A stretch of 64,000 nucleotides of DNA from Rhizobiaceae bacterium (GTDB lineage Bacteria; Pseudomonadota; Alphaproteobacteria; Rhizobiales; Rhizobiaceae), in the NCBI GenBank assembly GCA_028279875.1, contig JANQMU010000015.1, forward strand, positions 120,158 through 184,157. The letters are read 5' to 3'. The notes beneath the pieces were generated by a model. The model saw only the letters and a list, made by a program, of their open reading frames with translations, was not told where the DNA came from and did not search any database. A program made the position numbers and the translations under genes. Of the stretch, positions 53,454-61,510 are shown piece after piece; position 1 is the stretch's first letter; each line of letters begins with the position of its first letter.

Positions 53454-54347
53454 CTAAAACTGCGGTATTTGCGGGCGACTGGCAACTGCGACATTTAACA
53501 CATGTTCAACCCGGCGGCGGTGATCGCCGCTCAGGGGCTGGCGCGGCCCACGCACCCGGTCGGTGGAGCCGATTTCGATAACCTCCGCAAGCTTGATCTG
53601 CTGCACCAGAAAGGTCGAAACATCCAGGTCGAGAAGCGGGCGGAACCAGCGATAGATCGCCAGCGCCTCGCTGAAACGCTCCTGCCTGATCAATTCGTAG
53701 ATCGCCACACTCTCGTGCGGGAAAGCGACCGCAAGCCCGGCGATCCAACCCACGGCGCCGACGCTCAGTGCCTCGAAGGCCAGATTATCGACCCCGGTGA
53801 GCACCGCGTAGCGGTCGCCCAGCCGGTTGTAGATCTCGGTGGTGCGCCGGATATCGTCGGAGCTTTCCTTGATGGCGACAAACCGGCCATCGTCTGCCAG
53901 TTCGGCCATCATGTCGGGTGTCACATCCACCCGATAGCCGACCCGGTTGGAGTAGATCATGACCGGCAGATCCGCAGCGGCAGCGATCTCCCGCAGATTA
54001 TCGACCGTCTCACGGGGGCTGGTGTGATAGATGGGTGAGGGAACGACCATGATGCCATCCGCGCCGGCCCCGGCGGCCTGTTTTGCCAACGCACAGGCTT
54101 CCCGGGTCCCGGCCTCCGAAATGGTCAGCAGGGCCGGCTTCGCGCCGGTGGCCGCCTTGCACAATCGCAGGACGTCGAGACGCTCGTCATGCGAGAGCAT
54201 ATTTCCCTCGCCAAGCGTTCCACAAGCAACGAGACCGTGACAGCCGGCGTCCATCTGAAAGTCGAAGCAGCGTTCCATTTCGGCGTGATCGAGGCTGCCG
54301 TCCTCCTCGAATTTTGTCGTGACCGCTGGAATGACTCCCTGCCACAT
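53454..54347 (-). CDS. DapA-family enzyme, probable pyrroline-4-hydroxy-2-carboxylate deaminase
   Basis: A 297-residue class I aldolase-fold protein: Schiff-base Lys160 in FVAIKESSDD, Tyr132 in MIYSNRVGY and the carboxylate-binding ACGTLGEGNML loop. By context with an epimerase and D-hydroxyproline dehydrogenase it should deaminate 1-pyrroline-4-hydroxy-2-carboxylate to 2,5-dioxopentanoate rather than make dihydrodipicolinate. ATG 54347 has GGGAG 6 nt upstream, better than ATG 54368. First gene of the minus-strand trio and divergent from a GntR regulator. The final 2,5-dioxovalerate dehydrogenase is not in the cluster. Confidence 0.85.
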   Translation of the reverse strand: MWQGVIPAVTTKFEEDGSLDHAEMERCFDFQMDAGCHGLVACGTLGEGNMLSHDERLDVLRLCKAATGAKPALLTISEAGTREACALAKQAAGAGADGIMVVPSPIYHTSPRETVDNLREIAAAADLPVMIYSNRVGYRVDVTPDMMAELADDGRFVAIKESSDDIRRTTEIYNRLGDRYAVLTGVDNLAFEALSVGAVGWIAGLAVAFPHESVAIYELIRQERFSEALAIYRWFRPLLDLDVSTFLVQQIKLAEVIEIGSTDRVRGPRQPLSGDHRRRVEHVLNVAVASRPQIPQF

Positions 54348-54388
54348 CGCATTGCTCTCCCTTTTCATGTCGACCTGTTGATATCAGG

Positions 54389-54400
54389 ATTGGATCCAAT
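54389..54400. promoter_or_regulatory. GntR operator candidate of the hydroxyproline cluster
   Basis: ATTGGATCCAAT is a perfect 12-bp palindrome, followed by ATACAATTTG, in the region between the DapA-like gene and the divergent gntR gene. FadR-type GntR proteins bind short palindromes of this kind. It is 42 nt from the DapA-like start codon, where a repressor would act. Confidence 0.55.
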
Positions 54401-54510
54401 ATACAATTTGAGTCTACCTGGTGCCGACCATTATCGAAACCCGGTGACGGCGAGGCCAGATGTGCTTTAAACATGTCCGGCTACGGACAGGATGCGATAC
54501 GGGAGGTGTT

Positions 54511-55179
54511 GTGAAACTGAAGGCAACGGATATCGGCAGATCGGCTTCGGCGGCCTCGATCATTTTCGACTCCCTGCGCCAGGCCATTATCGACGGCGAG
54601 TTGGCCGACGGTGCACCTCTGCGCCAGGACGAAATCGCCTCTGCATTCAATACGAGCCGCATCCCGGTGCGCGAGGCGCTGACGCGGCTGGAACAGCACG
54701 GGCTGATCGAAAACCGCCGCTACCGCGGCGCCTTCGTGGCGGAGATATCAGCCAGGGAGGTAGCCGAGATTTTCGACTTCCGATGTCTTCTGGAAGGGGA
54801 GGTCATGGCGGTCTCGGTCCCGCAAATGACCGCACAATCATTGAAGGCAGCCCGGGAATACGGCCAAGCATTCGTCGACTGCCGGGAGCCGATGCAGTGG
54901 GGTGAACTCAACCGGAAATTCCACTATGCGCTCTACCGGGACAGCAAGCTGTCCTACCACCTGAAGATCATCGACAATGCGCTGGATCGCGTTGAACGCT
55001 ATCTGCGTGCCCAGTTGCTGATGACCGACGGACGCGGTCAAGCCCAGCGGGAGCACGCAAAAATCCTCGCAGCCTGCGAACAGGGTGACGTAGCCACGGC
55101 CGCGCGCCTGACCAGGGAGCACATATCCGGTGCCAAGACGGCGCTACTCGCCTATCTGCAATCACGCCGGGCCGGTTAG
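54511..55179 (+). CDS. GntR/FCD family regulator of hydroxyproline genes
   Basis: A 222-residue FadR-type GntR protein: SIIFDSLRQAIIDGELADG, EIASAFNTSRIPVREALTRL and wing GLIENRRYRGAFVAEI, then the FCD helical domain with HAKILAACEQGDVATAARL. It lies divergent from the hydroxyproline pathway and probably represses it through the ATTGGATCCAAT palindrome. GTG 54511 directly follows GGGAGG (54501-54506); upstream frame to 54460 is not needed. Confidence 0.87.
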   Translation: MKLKATDIGRSASAASIIFDSLRQAIIDGELADGAPLRQDEIASAFNTSRIPVREALTRLEQHGLIENRRYRGAFVAEISAREVAEIFDFRCLLEGEVMAVSVPQMTAQSLKAAREYGQAFVDCREPMQWGELNRKFHYALYRDSKLSYHLKIIDNALDRVERYLRAQLLMTDGRGQAQREHAKILAACEQGDVATAARLTREHISGAKTALLAYLQSRRAG

Positions 55180-55231
55180 AGGACCCTGCTTGACCACAGA
55201 GGCTACCGCACCAGCAGGCGGTTGAACCCCG

Positions 55232-55873
55232 TCAGAATATTTCGCCGGCCTCCAGCAGCGCATTGCGGCAGGTGCTGTCCAGCTTCGGACCATGCACTTT
55301 CAGGCAAAACAGCACATTGCCGTGACCGACGGGCAGGTTCGGGCAAAACCGCCTGAAGTCGCGGGCGCAGGCCTCGGCGGCCAGGCGCATTTCGCCGCGA
55401 AACGACAGTTGCGGCGCGCCGCTGGCCGTAACGGCCTTCTCGGTCATCTCCGTCGGCTTGGATTCAGGGACCGGAACGGTGGATGATTTGTCTTCGGGTG
55501 ACGTCGCCTCCGTCGTTGCGGCAGCGGCTTTGGTTTTTTTGTCGGCGGAAGCCGATGTCGAATCGACGGTTTCTTTACCGGCGGAAGCCGGTTTTGAGTC
55601 GACAGCTTTTTTGCTGGCGGAAGCCGGTGTTGAACCGATGGCTTCGACCGCCGATTTACAGCCCGACGACAGCTTGCTCTCATGTTGTTCAAGGCAGACC
55701 AGCGCCTGCATTCCGTGAGGCGGGACACCTGAACAATTGGCGCGGTAATCGGCGACGCAGTTTGACCGAATGGCCTGCTGTTGCGCGGCTGTGGGCGTCT
55801 GGGCAAAGGCGGTCGCCGACAAGACCGCCGATGCCGCAAGGGACAGGAAAATGATGAAACGTGGTGCACGCAT
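55232..55873 (-). CDS. Secreted Cys-rich GLG1-like repeat protein with internal 36-bp repeats
   Basis: A 213-residue protein with a signal peptide (FIIFLSLAASAVLSATAFAQ). Two Cys-rich repeats flank a low-complexity linker: CVADYRANCSGVPPHGMQALVC before it and CARDFRRFCPNLPVGHGNVLFC after it, each with four spaced cysteines, as in the golgi-apparatus-protein-1 (cysteine-rich) repeat family. The linker is Lys/Ser/Ala-rich and built of three 12-residue units. Function is unknown; periplasmic location is likely. ATG 55873 has AAAGGAG upstream; the open frame to 55966 is spurious. Confidence 0.78.
   Translation of the reverse strand: MRAPRFIIFLSLAASAVLSATAFAQTPTAAQQQAIRSNCVADYRANCSGVPPHGMQALVCLEQHESKLSSGCKSAVEAIGSTPASASKKAVDSKPASAGKETVDSTSASADKKTKAAAATTEATSPEDKSSTVPVPESKPTEMTEKAVTASGAPQLSFRGEMRLAAEACARDFRRFCPNLPVGHGNVLFCLKVHGPKLDSTCRNALLEAGEIF
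55544..55651. repeat. Three tandem 36-bp repeats coding for the linker
   Basis: GGCGGAAGCCG starts units at 55544, 55580 and 55616, exactly 36 nt apart, with diverged interiors. In the minus-strand protein each unit gives 12 residues around (A/S)-A-S-A-x-K. The unit length is a multiple of three, so copy-number change would keep the frame. Confidence 0.75.
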
Positions 55874-55981
55874 GGGCAGCTCCTTTGGATCGGCGGATGA
55901 CGGGTGCCTTCCGCCTGCCCAAGGGAGTGTTCCGTTGCTTTGCGGCGTTACTGGGGCGCTCTGCATGCCACGGCCGTTTTT

Positions 55982-56200
55982 TCACATATCATTACCGGTC
56001 ATCCGCTCCCAGATCTCGTGGAAACGGCGCACATAAAGGGCCCGGATTCGTGGATCGGGTTCATCGCAAATCAGCACTTCGAGCGCGTCGAGCCGGCGGC
56101 ATGCGTCGACGGTCCGATGATCAATCGTCGGAACGGAAAGGCGCATCGCGCATTCCGGCGAGGCGCGCAACCGGACCGCACCGCTCATCGGTAAAGGCAC
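55982..56200 (-). CDS. Small hypothetical protein
   Basis: A frame of up to 72 residues (shorter starts at residues 5 and 19) ending VRRFHEIWERMTGNDM. The region from MRLSVPTIDHRTVDACRRLD onward has protein-like composition, with balanced acidic and basic residues and a predicted helix. It lies 45 nt after a 105-residue hypothetical gene on the same strand and may be translated with it. I recognise no family. Confidence 0.4.
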   Translation of the reverse strand: MPLPMSGAVRLRASPECAMRLSVPTIDHRTVDACRRLDALEVLICDEPDPRIRALYVRRFHEIWERMTGNDM

Positions 56201-56244
56201 CGCGGCGTCGGTGTCTCATCATCATGAAACCCCATCACCGGTCC

Positions 56245-56562
56245 TCAGGCGGCGTTTTCCAGATGGTCCTGCAGGGCGCCGTAAAAGTGGTCATTTGCCG
56301 CCCTGTCGGCCTCTATGCATCCGGCTAGGCGCTCAAACAGGGCGGCGCTGAAAGGATCGTCGCTGCGCCCTGAAATCCGCACGGTCCGCTTGTCGCGATA
56401 ATCACCGATCCGATTTCCGTCCAGCGCGATGCCGGTCACCGTGAAGCCGTAATCATGCGGGCCGGCTTCGCCCTCCAGAAGCGCGGTGCCCGAACACACG
56501 GCGATTTCGCATGTACCGATCGTCAGTGCGATCTCCTCGAAGGAATACTCCGTGTCAAACAT
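56245..56562 (-). CDS. Hypothetical protein
   Basis: A 105-residue acidic protein starting MFDTEYSFEEIALTIGTCEI with a likely beta-sandwich half (GFTVTGIALDGNRIGDYRDK) followed by helices (FERLAGCIEADRAANDHFYG). ATG 56562 is preceded by GGAGAGG. No family recognised. It shares the upstream operator-rich region with the divergent TetR gene, so it may be under the same control. Confidence 0.62.
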   Translation of the reverse strand: MFDTEYSFEEIALTIGTCEIAVCSGTALLEGEAGPHDYGFTVTGIALDGNRIGDYRDKRTVRISGRSDDPFSAALFERLAGCIEADRAANDHFYGALQDHLENAA

Positions 56563-56690
56563 CCGATAACCTCTCCGTGGATCGCTCTAGAAAAAGGGGC
56601 GCCGGGTCAACGACGGGAGAACCGTTGCCCGGCGGACCGATACCGCCTTGCGTCAGGCCGGGGAGTGCGGCGGTTTCGGCTGAATCGAGA

Positions 56691-56732
56691 AATACCGAAG
56701 CGGTATACCGCAATCAATACCATTTTGGTATT
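56691..56732. promoter_or_regulatory. Cluster of GGTAT/ATACC inverted repeats
   Basis: AATACC at 56691, the perfect palindrome GCGGTATACCGC at 56700-56711 and the repeat AATACCA-TTT-TGGTATT at 56716-56732 give five copies of one half-site within 42 nt. They lie between the divergent hypothetical and TetR genes. The regularity suggests cooperative binding of a dimeric regulator. Confidence 0.5.
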
Positions 56733-56753
56733 TCATGTGTTCTGAGTCGGGTA

Positions 56754-56782
56754 TTGACATTCCAGTTCCAAATGAGACAAAG
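56754..56782 (+). promoter_or_regulatory. Promoter of tetR
   Basis: TTGACA at 56754-56759 is a perfect -35 box. With 16-17 nt spacing the -10 falls at about 56776-56782 (GACAAA), inside the inverted repeat, and the start of transcription would be close to ATG 56790. Confidence 0.45.
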
Positions 56783-56791
56783 ATGTCTCAT
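56772..56791. promoter_or_regulatory. TetR operator over the tetR start
   Basis: ATGAGACA (56772-56779) and TGTCTCAT (56784-56791) are perfect 8-bp arms around AAGA. The repeat covers the predicted -10 box and touches the start codon, typical of autoregulation by a TetR protein. Confidence 0.6.
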
Positions 56792-57350
56792 GGTTCATAA
56801 GGAACGTCTTTCAACACGCGCGGCCGTGATTGAGGCCGGATTCAGGGTTCTCGGGCGGGACCCGTCCGCGTCCCTTTCACAGGTCGCCATTGCCGCCGGT
56901 GTCGGGCGGGCGACTTTGCACCGGCATTTCCCCGGTCGGGGCGATCTGATCGAAGCGCTGGTTTCACAGGCTGCGGCAGAACTGGATGCTGCAGCGACAG
57001 CCGCCGCGAAGGGCGCCGGCTCCCACACGGAGGCGCTGAAGAGGATTATGGCCGCAGTGATCGCACTCGGTGATCGGCAATGGTTTCTCGCCACGGAGAA
57101 ACAGGCCGCCGATCTGCAGATGGTAAAGGATGTCGAGCGGCGGGACCAGGAGTTCAGGCGATTGATGAAGGCCGCCCAGTCCGAGGGCCTGTTTTCGCAA
57201 TCATGTCCCCTTGAATGGGCGATTGCGGCATTTGATCATCTCGTCTATGCCGCCTGGATTCTGGTCCGCGACGGCGAGGCGACGCCGAAACAGGCGTCCC
57301 GTCTTGCCTGGCAGACGCTGACGGCCGGAATCGGGAAGGCCCGGCTGTGA
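56790..57350 (+). CDS. TetR/AcrR family regulator
   Basis: A 186-residue TetR protein: STRAAVIEAGFRVLGRDPSA, LSQVAIAAGVGRATLHRHFP and GRGDLIEALVSQAAAELD form the helix-turn-helix domain, followed by a ligand-binding helical domain. ATG 56790 is preferred because no ribosome site precedes either it or ATG 56772 and it coincides with the predicted transcription start, implying a leaderless mRNA. Its stop TGA overlaps the GTG start of the DUF418 gene, so the two are one operon. Confidence 0.85.
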   Translation: MVHKERLSTRAAVIEAGFRVLGRDPSASLSQVAIAAGVGRATLHRHFPGRGDLIEALVSQAAAELDAAATAAAKGAGSHTEALKRIMAAVIALGDRQWFLATEKQAADLQMVKDVERRDQEFRRLMKAAQSEGLFSQSCPLEWAIAAFDHLVYAAWILVRDGEATPKQASRLAWQTLTAGIGKARL

Positions 57351-58405
57351 CGGGTGGCCGAGATCCTGTCCGGCAACGCCTGGCCGGCCTTGACCTTGCC
57401 CGTTACCTGGCGCTTGTCGGTATGGTCATCGTCAATTTCGATGTGGTGATGGTGGGTCCGGTGCCGGCGGGAGCCGGTGGCTTCGCGGAATGGCTGCAGG
57501 GCCGCGCCGCCGCGACTTTTGTGGTGCTGGCCGGTGTCGGTTTCGGACTGGGCGCCCGCGACAAGGAATGGTCGGTCACCTCGCGGGTGACCCTCAAACG
57601 AGTGGGTTTCCTGTTTGCGCTCGGCATGATCAATATGGCGATCTTCCCTGCGGATATCATTCACTATTATGCGTTCTACTTCCTGCTCTGCCTTCCATTC
57701 CTGGGCCTCGGCAATCGCCATCTGCTTGTTGCGATCCTTGCCGTGACGATCAGCTTTCCGCTCCTGTCATTGGTTCTTGATTACGACACCGGCTGGCAAT
57801 GGGAAACGGTCAGCTATGAGGGGCTTTGGACTGTCGACGGTTATCTCAGGAACCTCGTCTTCAATGGCTGGCATCCGGTCATTCCGTGGATCGCCTTCTT
57901 TCTTGGAGGCGTCCTGCTGAGCCGGGCGAGGCTGCACGACCGGAAGGTCCAATGCCGCCTGCTGGTCGCTGGCACAGCCGGTTTTACCGGCGCGCTGCTG
58001 GTTTCGGCGCTGCTGAGCGCATGGTCCGCAACCATCGATCCGGAGCTGCATTATCTGTTCAGCGCGGCGCCGATCCCGCCCATGCCTCTTTTCGTTATCG
58101 CCGGCAGTGCGATTGCCTGCGCCGTCATCGGTCTTTGCCTGTTGCTTGCGCCGTGGCTGAACTCGATCGGTATTCTGGAACTGTTGACACCGGCAGGCCG
58201 CCAGACTCTGACACTCTATATTGCTCATATTGTTATCGGAATGGGGATCCTCGAGGGCGTCGGTATGATCGGTGGGCAGACGGCGCGACAGGCCCTCATC
58301 GCCGCTTTGCTGTTCTGCGTGGTCGCCACTGTCTTTTCGTTCGCTTGGTTGCGCGCTTTCAAACGCGGACCGCTTGAGGGTCTGATGAGACGTGTGACCG
58401 GGTGA
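57347..58405 (+). CDS. DUF418-type membrane protein (acyltransferase-like)
   Basis: A 352-residue protein with about nine or ten helices: RLAGLDLARYLALVGMVIVN starts it, PADIIHYYAFYFLLCLPFLG and WHPVIPWIAFFLGGVLLSRA follow, and LLTPAGRQTLTLYIAHIVIG is near the C-terminus. This pattern is shared by DUF418 and heparan-alpha-glucosaminide acetyltransferase-like membrane proteins; substrate unknown. The GTG start overlaps the tetR stop (GTGA). Likely controlled by that repressor. Confidence 0.8.
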   Translation: MTGGRDPVRQRLAGLDLARYLALVGMVIVNFDVVMVGPVPAGAGGFAEWLQGRAAATFVVLAGVGFGLGARDKEWSVTSRVTLKRVGFLFALGMINMAIFPADIIHYYAFYFLLCLPFLGLGNRHLLVAILAVTISFPLLSLVLDYDTGWQWETVSYEGLWTVDGYLRNLVFNGWHPVIPWIAFFLGGVLLSRARLHDRKVQCRLLVAGTAGFTGALLVSALLSAWSATIDPELHYLFSAAPIPPMPLFVIAGSAIACAVIGLCLLLAPWLNSIGILELLTPAGRQTLTLYIAHIVIGMGILEGVGMIGGQTARQALIAALLFCVVATVFSFAWLRAFKRGPLEGLMRRVTG

Positions 58406-58528
58406 ATGCCATGCCGATCCACCGTCGGCGGCAGCCTCGATATCGACCCGCTCATCCTGTAGCATATCGACAGGGGCGCGATGCCGAGAAGAGCGAACGA
58501 CGTGGCAACTTCGAATAGGTGACGGCCA

Positions 58529-59278
58529 ATGATCGAAAGACGGGTAGGAGAAGCGGGCAGATCAGCCTTGCCGCTGATCGTTGCGGGTGCGCTGATGATG
58601 ATGGCGCCTGTGTCCGACGTCGCCGGAAAGCAGAAACCACCGCGGCGCGGTTCCGAACTCAATGAGCGCGTGGTGAACGGCCAGGGCTCAATCAGGCTCG
58701 TCGGGGAGATCTGGGTCGACAATTGGTTCGCACTCCATGTCAATGGGGCAAAAATCATCGAAGACAGCGTGCCGATCACGACCGAGCGCTCCTTCAACGC
58801 GGAACGGGTCACCTTTTCCACCGATCTGCCGGCGGCCATCGCGTTCGAGTTCCGCGACTTCATGGAGAACGCCACCGGGCTGGAATATATCGGCACCGGA
58901 CGGCAACAGATGGGCGATGGCGGCGCCATCGCCCAGTTTCACGATGCCAATGGCGGCGATCTTGTCGCCGTGACCAATGCCGACTGGCGCTGTCTTGTCG
59001 TACAACACGCACCGAGAGACGCCGCCTGCGCGCGCCAACGCGATCCGCAGGTCGGTGCCGGCCCCTGTGCCGAAACGGTCAATCCGGTGCCCGCAGGTTG
59101 GACGTTGCCAACTTTTGACGATAGAAACTGGCCGAAAGCGACCATTCATTCTGCCGCTTCGGTCAGGCCAAAGGGTGGTTATGATCGTGTGCGCTGGAGC
59201 CCGGCGGCCAAAATCATATGGGGACCGGATCTGGAACGCGATAATGTTGTGCTGTGCCGGGTCACCCTCGGCAGGTAG
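58529..59278 (+). CDS. Secreted hypothetical protein with PA14/galactose-binding-like traits
   Basis: A 249-residue protein with an N-terminal hydrophobic stretch (ALPLIVAGALMMMAPVSDVA), hence exported. The body reads GEIWVDNWFALHVNGAKIIE and WTLPTFDDRNWPKATIHSAA, phrases usual in jelly-roll lectin-like domains, and has four cysteines. No catalytic motif recognised. It precedes a thioredoxin-fold gene by 33 nt and is probably co-transcribed with it. Confidence 0.6.
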   Translation: MIERRVGEAGRSALPLIVAGALMMMAPVSDVAGKQKPPRRGSELNERVVNGQGSIRLVGEIWVDNWFALHVNGAKIIEDSVPITTERSFNAERVTFSTDLPAAIAFEFRDFMENATGLEYIGTGRQQMGDGGAIAQFHDANGGDLVAVTNADWRCLVVQHAPRDAACARQRDPQVGAGPCAETVNPVPAGWTLPTFDDRNWPKATIHSAASVRPKGGYDRVRWSPAAKIIWGPDLERDNVVLCRVTLGR

Positions 59279-59311
59279 CGCTGTCGGCACACCAACAGGA
59301 AAGGAAGGCAA

Positions 59312-59869
59312 ATGCTGCTCGAAACGCCGCTTCATGATCTTGGCTGGAAGGCCAAGCCGTTTACGCTGAAGGATCCCGACGGAAATGTTTTCAGCTCCGG
59401 GGAGGAGGCCGGCGAACATGGCACCCTGATCGCCTTTATCTGCAATCACTGTCCTTATGTGAAAGCGATCGCCGACCGGCTGGCGGATGACGCCAGAACC
59501 CTGCAGGCCGCCGGTATCGGTGTCCTGGCGGTGATGTCGAACGATTATGAGAACTATGCCGCCGACCGACCGGAACTGATGAAGGAATTCGCAAAGCAGC
59601 ACAACTTCCCGTTTCCTTATCTGGTCGACGAAGATCAAAGCGTCGGAAAAACATATGGGGCGGTCTGCACCCCTGATTTCTTCGGTTTCAACAGGGATGG
59701 GGAACTGTGCTATCGTGGCAGGCTCGACGATGCCGCCATGGGCGATGCCACATCGAGGACCCCGGAACTGGTGAACGCCATGCTGTTGGTGGCCAAGACC
59801 GGCCAAGGTCCTGAACAGCAATATCCATCGATCGGCTGTTCGATCAAATGGCGGCAGAACGACGGCTGA
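59312..59869 (+). CDS. Thioredoxin-family (redoxin) protein
   Basis: A 185-residue thioredoxin-fold protein: LIAFICNHCPYVKAIADRL holds the CNHC pair (Cys44 and Cys47), and TPDFFGFNRDGELCYRGRLD is the cis-Pro region. Length and wording match the alkyl-hydroperoxide-reductase-like redoxins with NHC-type active sites. No signal peptide, so cytoplasmic. Upstream GGAAGGCA is its ribosome site. Confidence 0.88.
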   Translation: MLLETPLHDLGWKAKPFTLKDPDGNVFSSGEEAGEHGTLIAFICNHCPYVKAIADRLADDARTLQAAGIGVLAVMSNDYENYAADRPELMKEFAKQHNFPFPYLVDEDQSVGKTYGAVCTPDFFGFNRDGELCYRGRLDDAAMGDATSRTPELVNAMLLVAKTGQGPEQQYPSIGCSIKWRQNDG

Positions 59870-60021
59870 GCAAGCCAGAGAGCCCGATCGGCGCTTTCGT
59901 CCCCGACCCATAAAAACGGCGGGCGGCCGATGCGGCCGCGTTCCCGGTTGCATTTGTTGAAATGTCGCCCGAATATGACCCGCGACGGGGTGGATTGCCT
60001 TGGACGAGGGGTCGGTGGAGG

Positions 60022-60882
60022 ATGAAGACGGTTGCCAAATGGGTCGCGCTGGCGGTTGTCCTGTCGCTGATCGCGGGCCTTGCGTTCATCCTTTCTCTGC
60101 CGAGTGGAGCGCATGGCGCGAGGGATGTGCGGCTGTTGACCAGCCTGCTCAATGAAATCGCTGCGATCGATGTGCCCCACAACAGTTTTCTGTCCGAGGA
60201 ACAAAGGGCGCGCAACGCCGACCTGCTGGCTTTGGTGGAAAGCGGAACCGCCCTGTCCCCGGAGCAGAGCCGGACCTACCGCGAACTCATTCAGGAGACG
60301 TTGCTTCATCACCAGCCGCGACTGGTCTGGCTCGACTCCAATCTCTCGGTGCTCCGCGATGTCGACATGGCGAATCCCAACAATGTCGGCGGCAAGGGAA
60401 TCGTCGGGAGCCACGACCACCATGACGTTTCGGCGCGCCGGAATTTTTCCGACCTGACCGCCGCGCTCGCGCGCCTGGAGACGGCCAATGGCCCGACCGC
60501 GCCGATTACCAGGGTCTTCAGCGCCAATCGCGCCTACAAGAACCTCACCGACATCATTCTCCACCTGGCCGTTGCCGCGCAGTCGGTCTCGGTCGAATAC
60601 AGGCCGCCGGAGCAGGATATCGAACCGGGATCCATGGCCGCGGATTTCGAGGCCATGCTCATGGCCTATAAGATCGCGCAGTTCGCCCCGGTCAACTCGC
60701 CGGTCTATGTGGAGCAGATCGGCAGGGGGATGGACGCCTATGACCGGCTCGTTCTGGCGACCCAGGCGCGGATCAACCAGCGCCTTTCGCCGCTTGAAAG
60801 GCGGCTGGCCGGCCGCTGGCTGGCTCTGCACACGATTGCCCCGCAGCCTGACAGAACGATGAAGGTGCGCTTTCCGCGCTGA
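60022..60882 (+). CDS. Secreted hypothetical helical protein
   Basis: A protein of about 286 residues with an N-terminal membrane or signal segment (WVALAVVLSLIAGLAFILSL) followed by a long helical region. NAFR-free of known catalytic motifs; SHDHHDVSARRNF near the middle holds three histidines and could bind metal. ATG 60022 is used, with GAGGGG and GGAGG upstream; the frame is open from 59962. Function unknown. Confidence 0.6.
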   Translation: MKTVAKWVALAVVLSLIAGLAFILSLPSGAHGARDVRLLTSLLNEIAAIDVPHNSFLSEEQRARNADLLALVESGTALSPEQSRTYRELIQETLLHHQPRLVWLDSNLSVLRDVDMANPNNVGGKGIVGSHDHHDVSARRNFSDLTAALARLETANGPTAPITRVFSANRAYKNLTDIILHLAVAAQSVSVEYRPPEQDIEPGSMAADFEAMLMAYKIAQFAPVNSPVYVEQIGRGMDAYDRLVLATQARINQRLSPLERRLAGRWLALHTIAPQPDRTMKVRFPR

Positions 60883-61140
60883 CATGCACGCTACAATGTT
60901 GCGTGACCGTTCCAGCGAAGGGCTCACGGTTCTCTGTCCGCCGGGACAAGCGGCCGCCGGTCAACTCGACCGAGTGGCGGGAATGTGGTAAAATTGCATA
61001 TATTTATTCTCGGCGCGCAGGCAGAAATCCGGTGTGAATCCGAGCCGCCGATTGATGCCGATAAGATCGGACCGGCGCACAATGAACCCCACTCCGCGTG
61101 ATCTGCTGGCCCCATCCGTTGATGCCAGAAGGAGAACGGC
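60883..61140. other. Gene-free stretch
   Basis: 258 nt with no credible gene. An AT-rich patch around 60985-61010 (GTAAAATTGCATATATTTATTC) is the best candidate for the promoter of the small Cys-rich secreted protein that follows. Confidence 0.35.
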
Positions 61141-61497
61141 ATGAAGCACTCCATCCTCGCGGCTGCGGCCGCATTTATCCTCACGCAGACCGCGTCAGTG
61201 CCGGCGCAGGATGTACCGCATTGTTCAGTCTTGTCACTCAAATCTGACAGGGTGTCGGAAATGAAGTTGGCCAGTCTGGAAGAGGGTGGCGGTATTGACG
61301 GTTCCGCCCTGTTGACACCCAGGCGGGGCGGTCAATTTGCACCCGTGATTGTCGACCGGCCGACCGGGCAACCGCCCATTCTGATTGCCGGACGGTGTGG
61401 CTCGTCCGACTATTACTGTGATGAAAAAGGCGCGACCTATTGCTGCGGCAATTCCACCGACGGCTTTTACTGCGCCAAGGACGTGAATAGCTGCTAG
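61141..61497 (+). CDS. Small secreted Cys-rich hypothetical protein
   Basis: A 118-residue protein with a signal peptide (ILAAAAAFILTQTASVPAQ). The C-terminal third holds seven cysteines in CGSSDYYCDEKGATYCCGNS and TDGFYCAKDVNSC, suggesting a disulfide-knotted domain. ATG 61141 has GGAGAA upstream. No family recognised; converges on the EAL protein gene. Confidence 0.68.
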   Translation: MKHSILAAAAAFILTQTASVPAQDVPHCSVLSLKSDRVSEMKLASLEEGGGIDGSALLTPRRGGQFAPVIVDRPTGQPPILIAGRCGSSDYYCDEKGATYCCGNSTDGFYCAKDVNSC

Positions 61498-61510
61498 CCG
61501 GATAGGCGCC

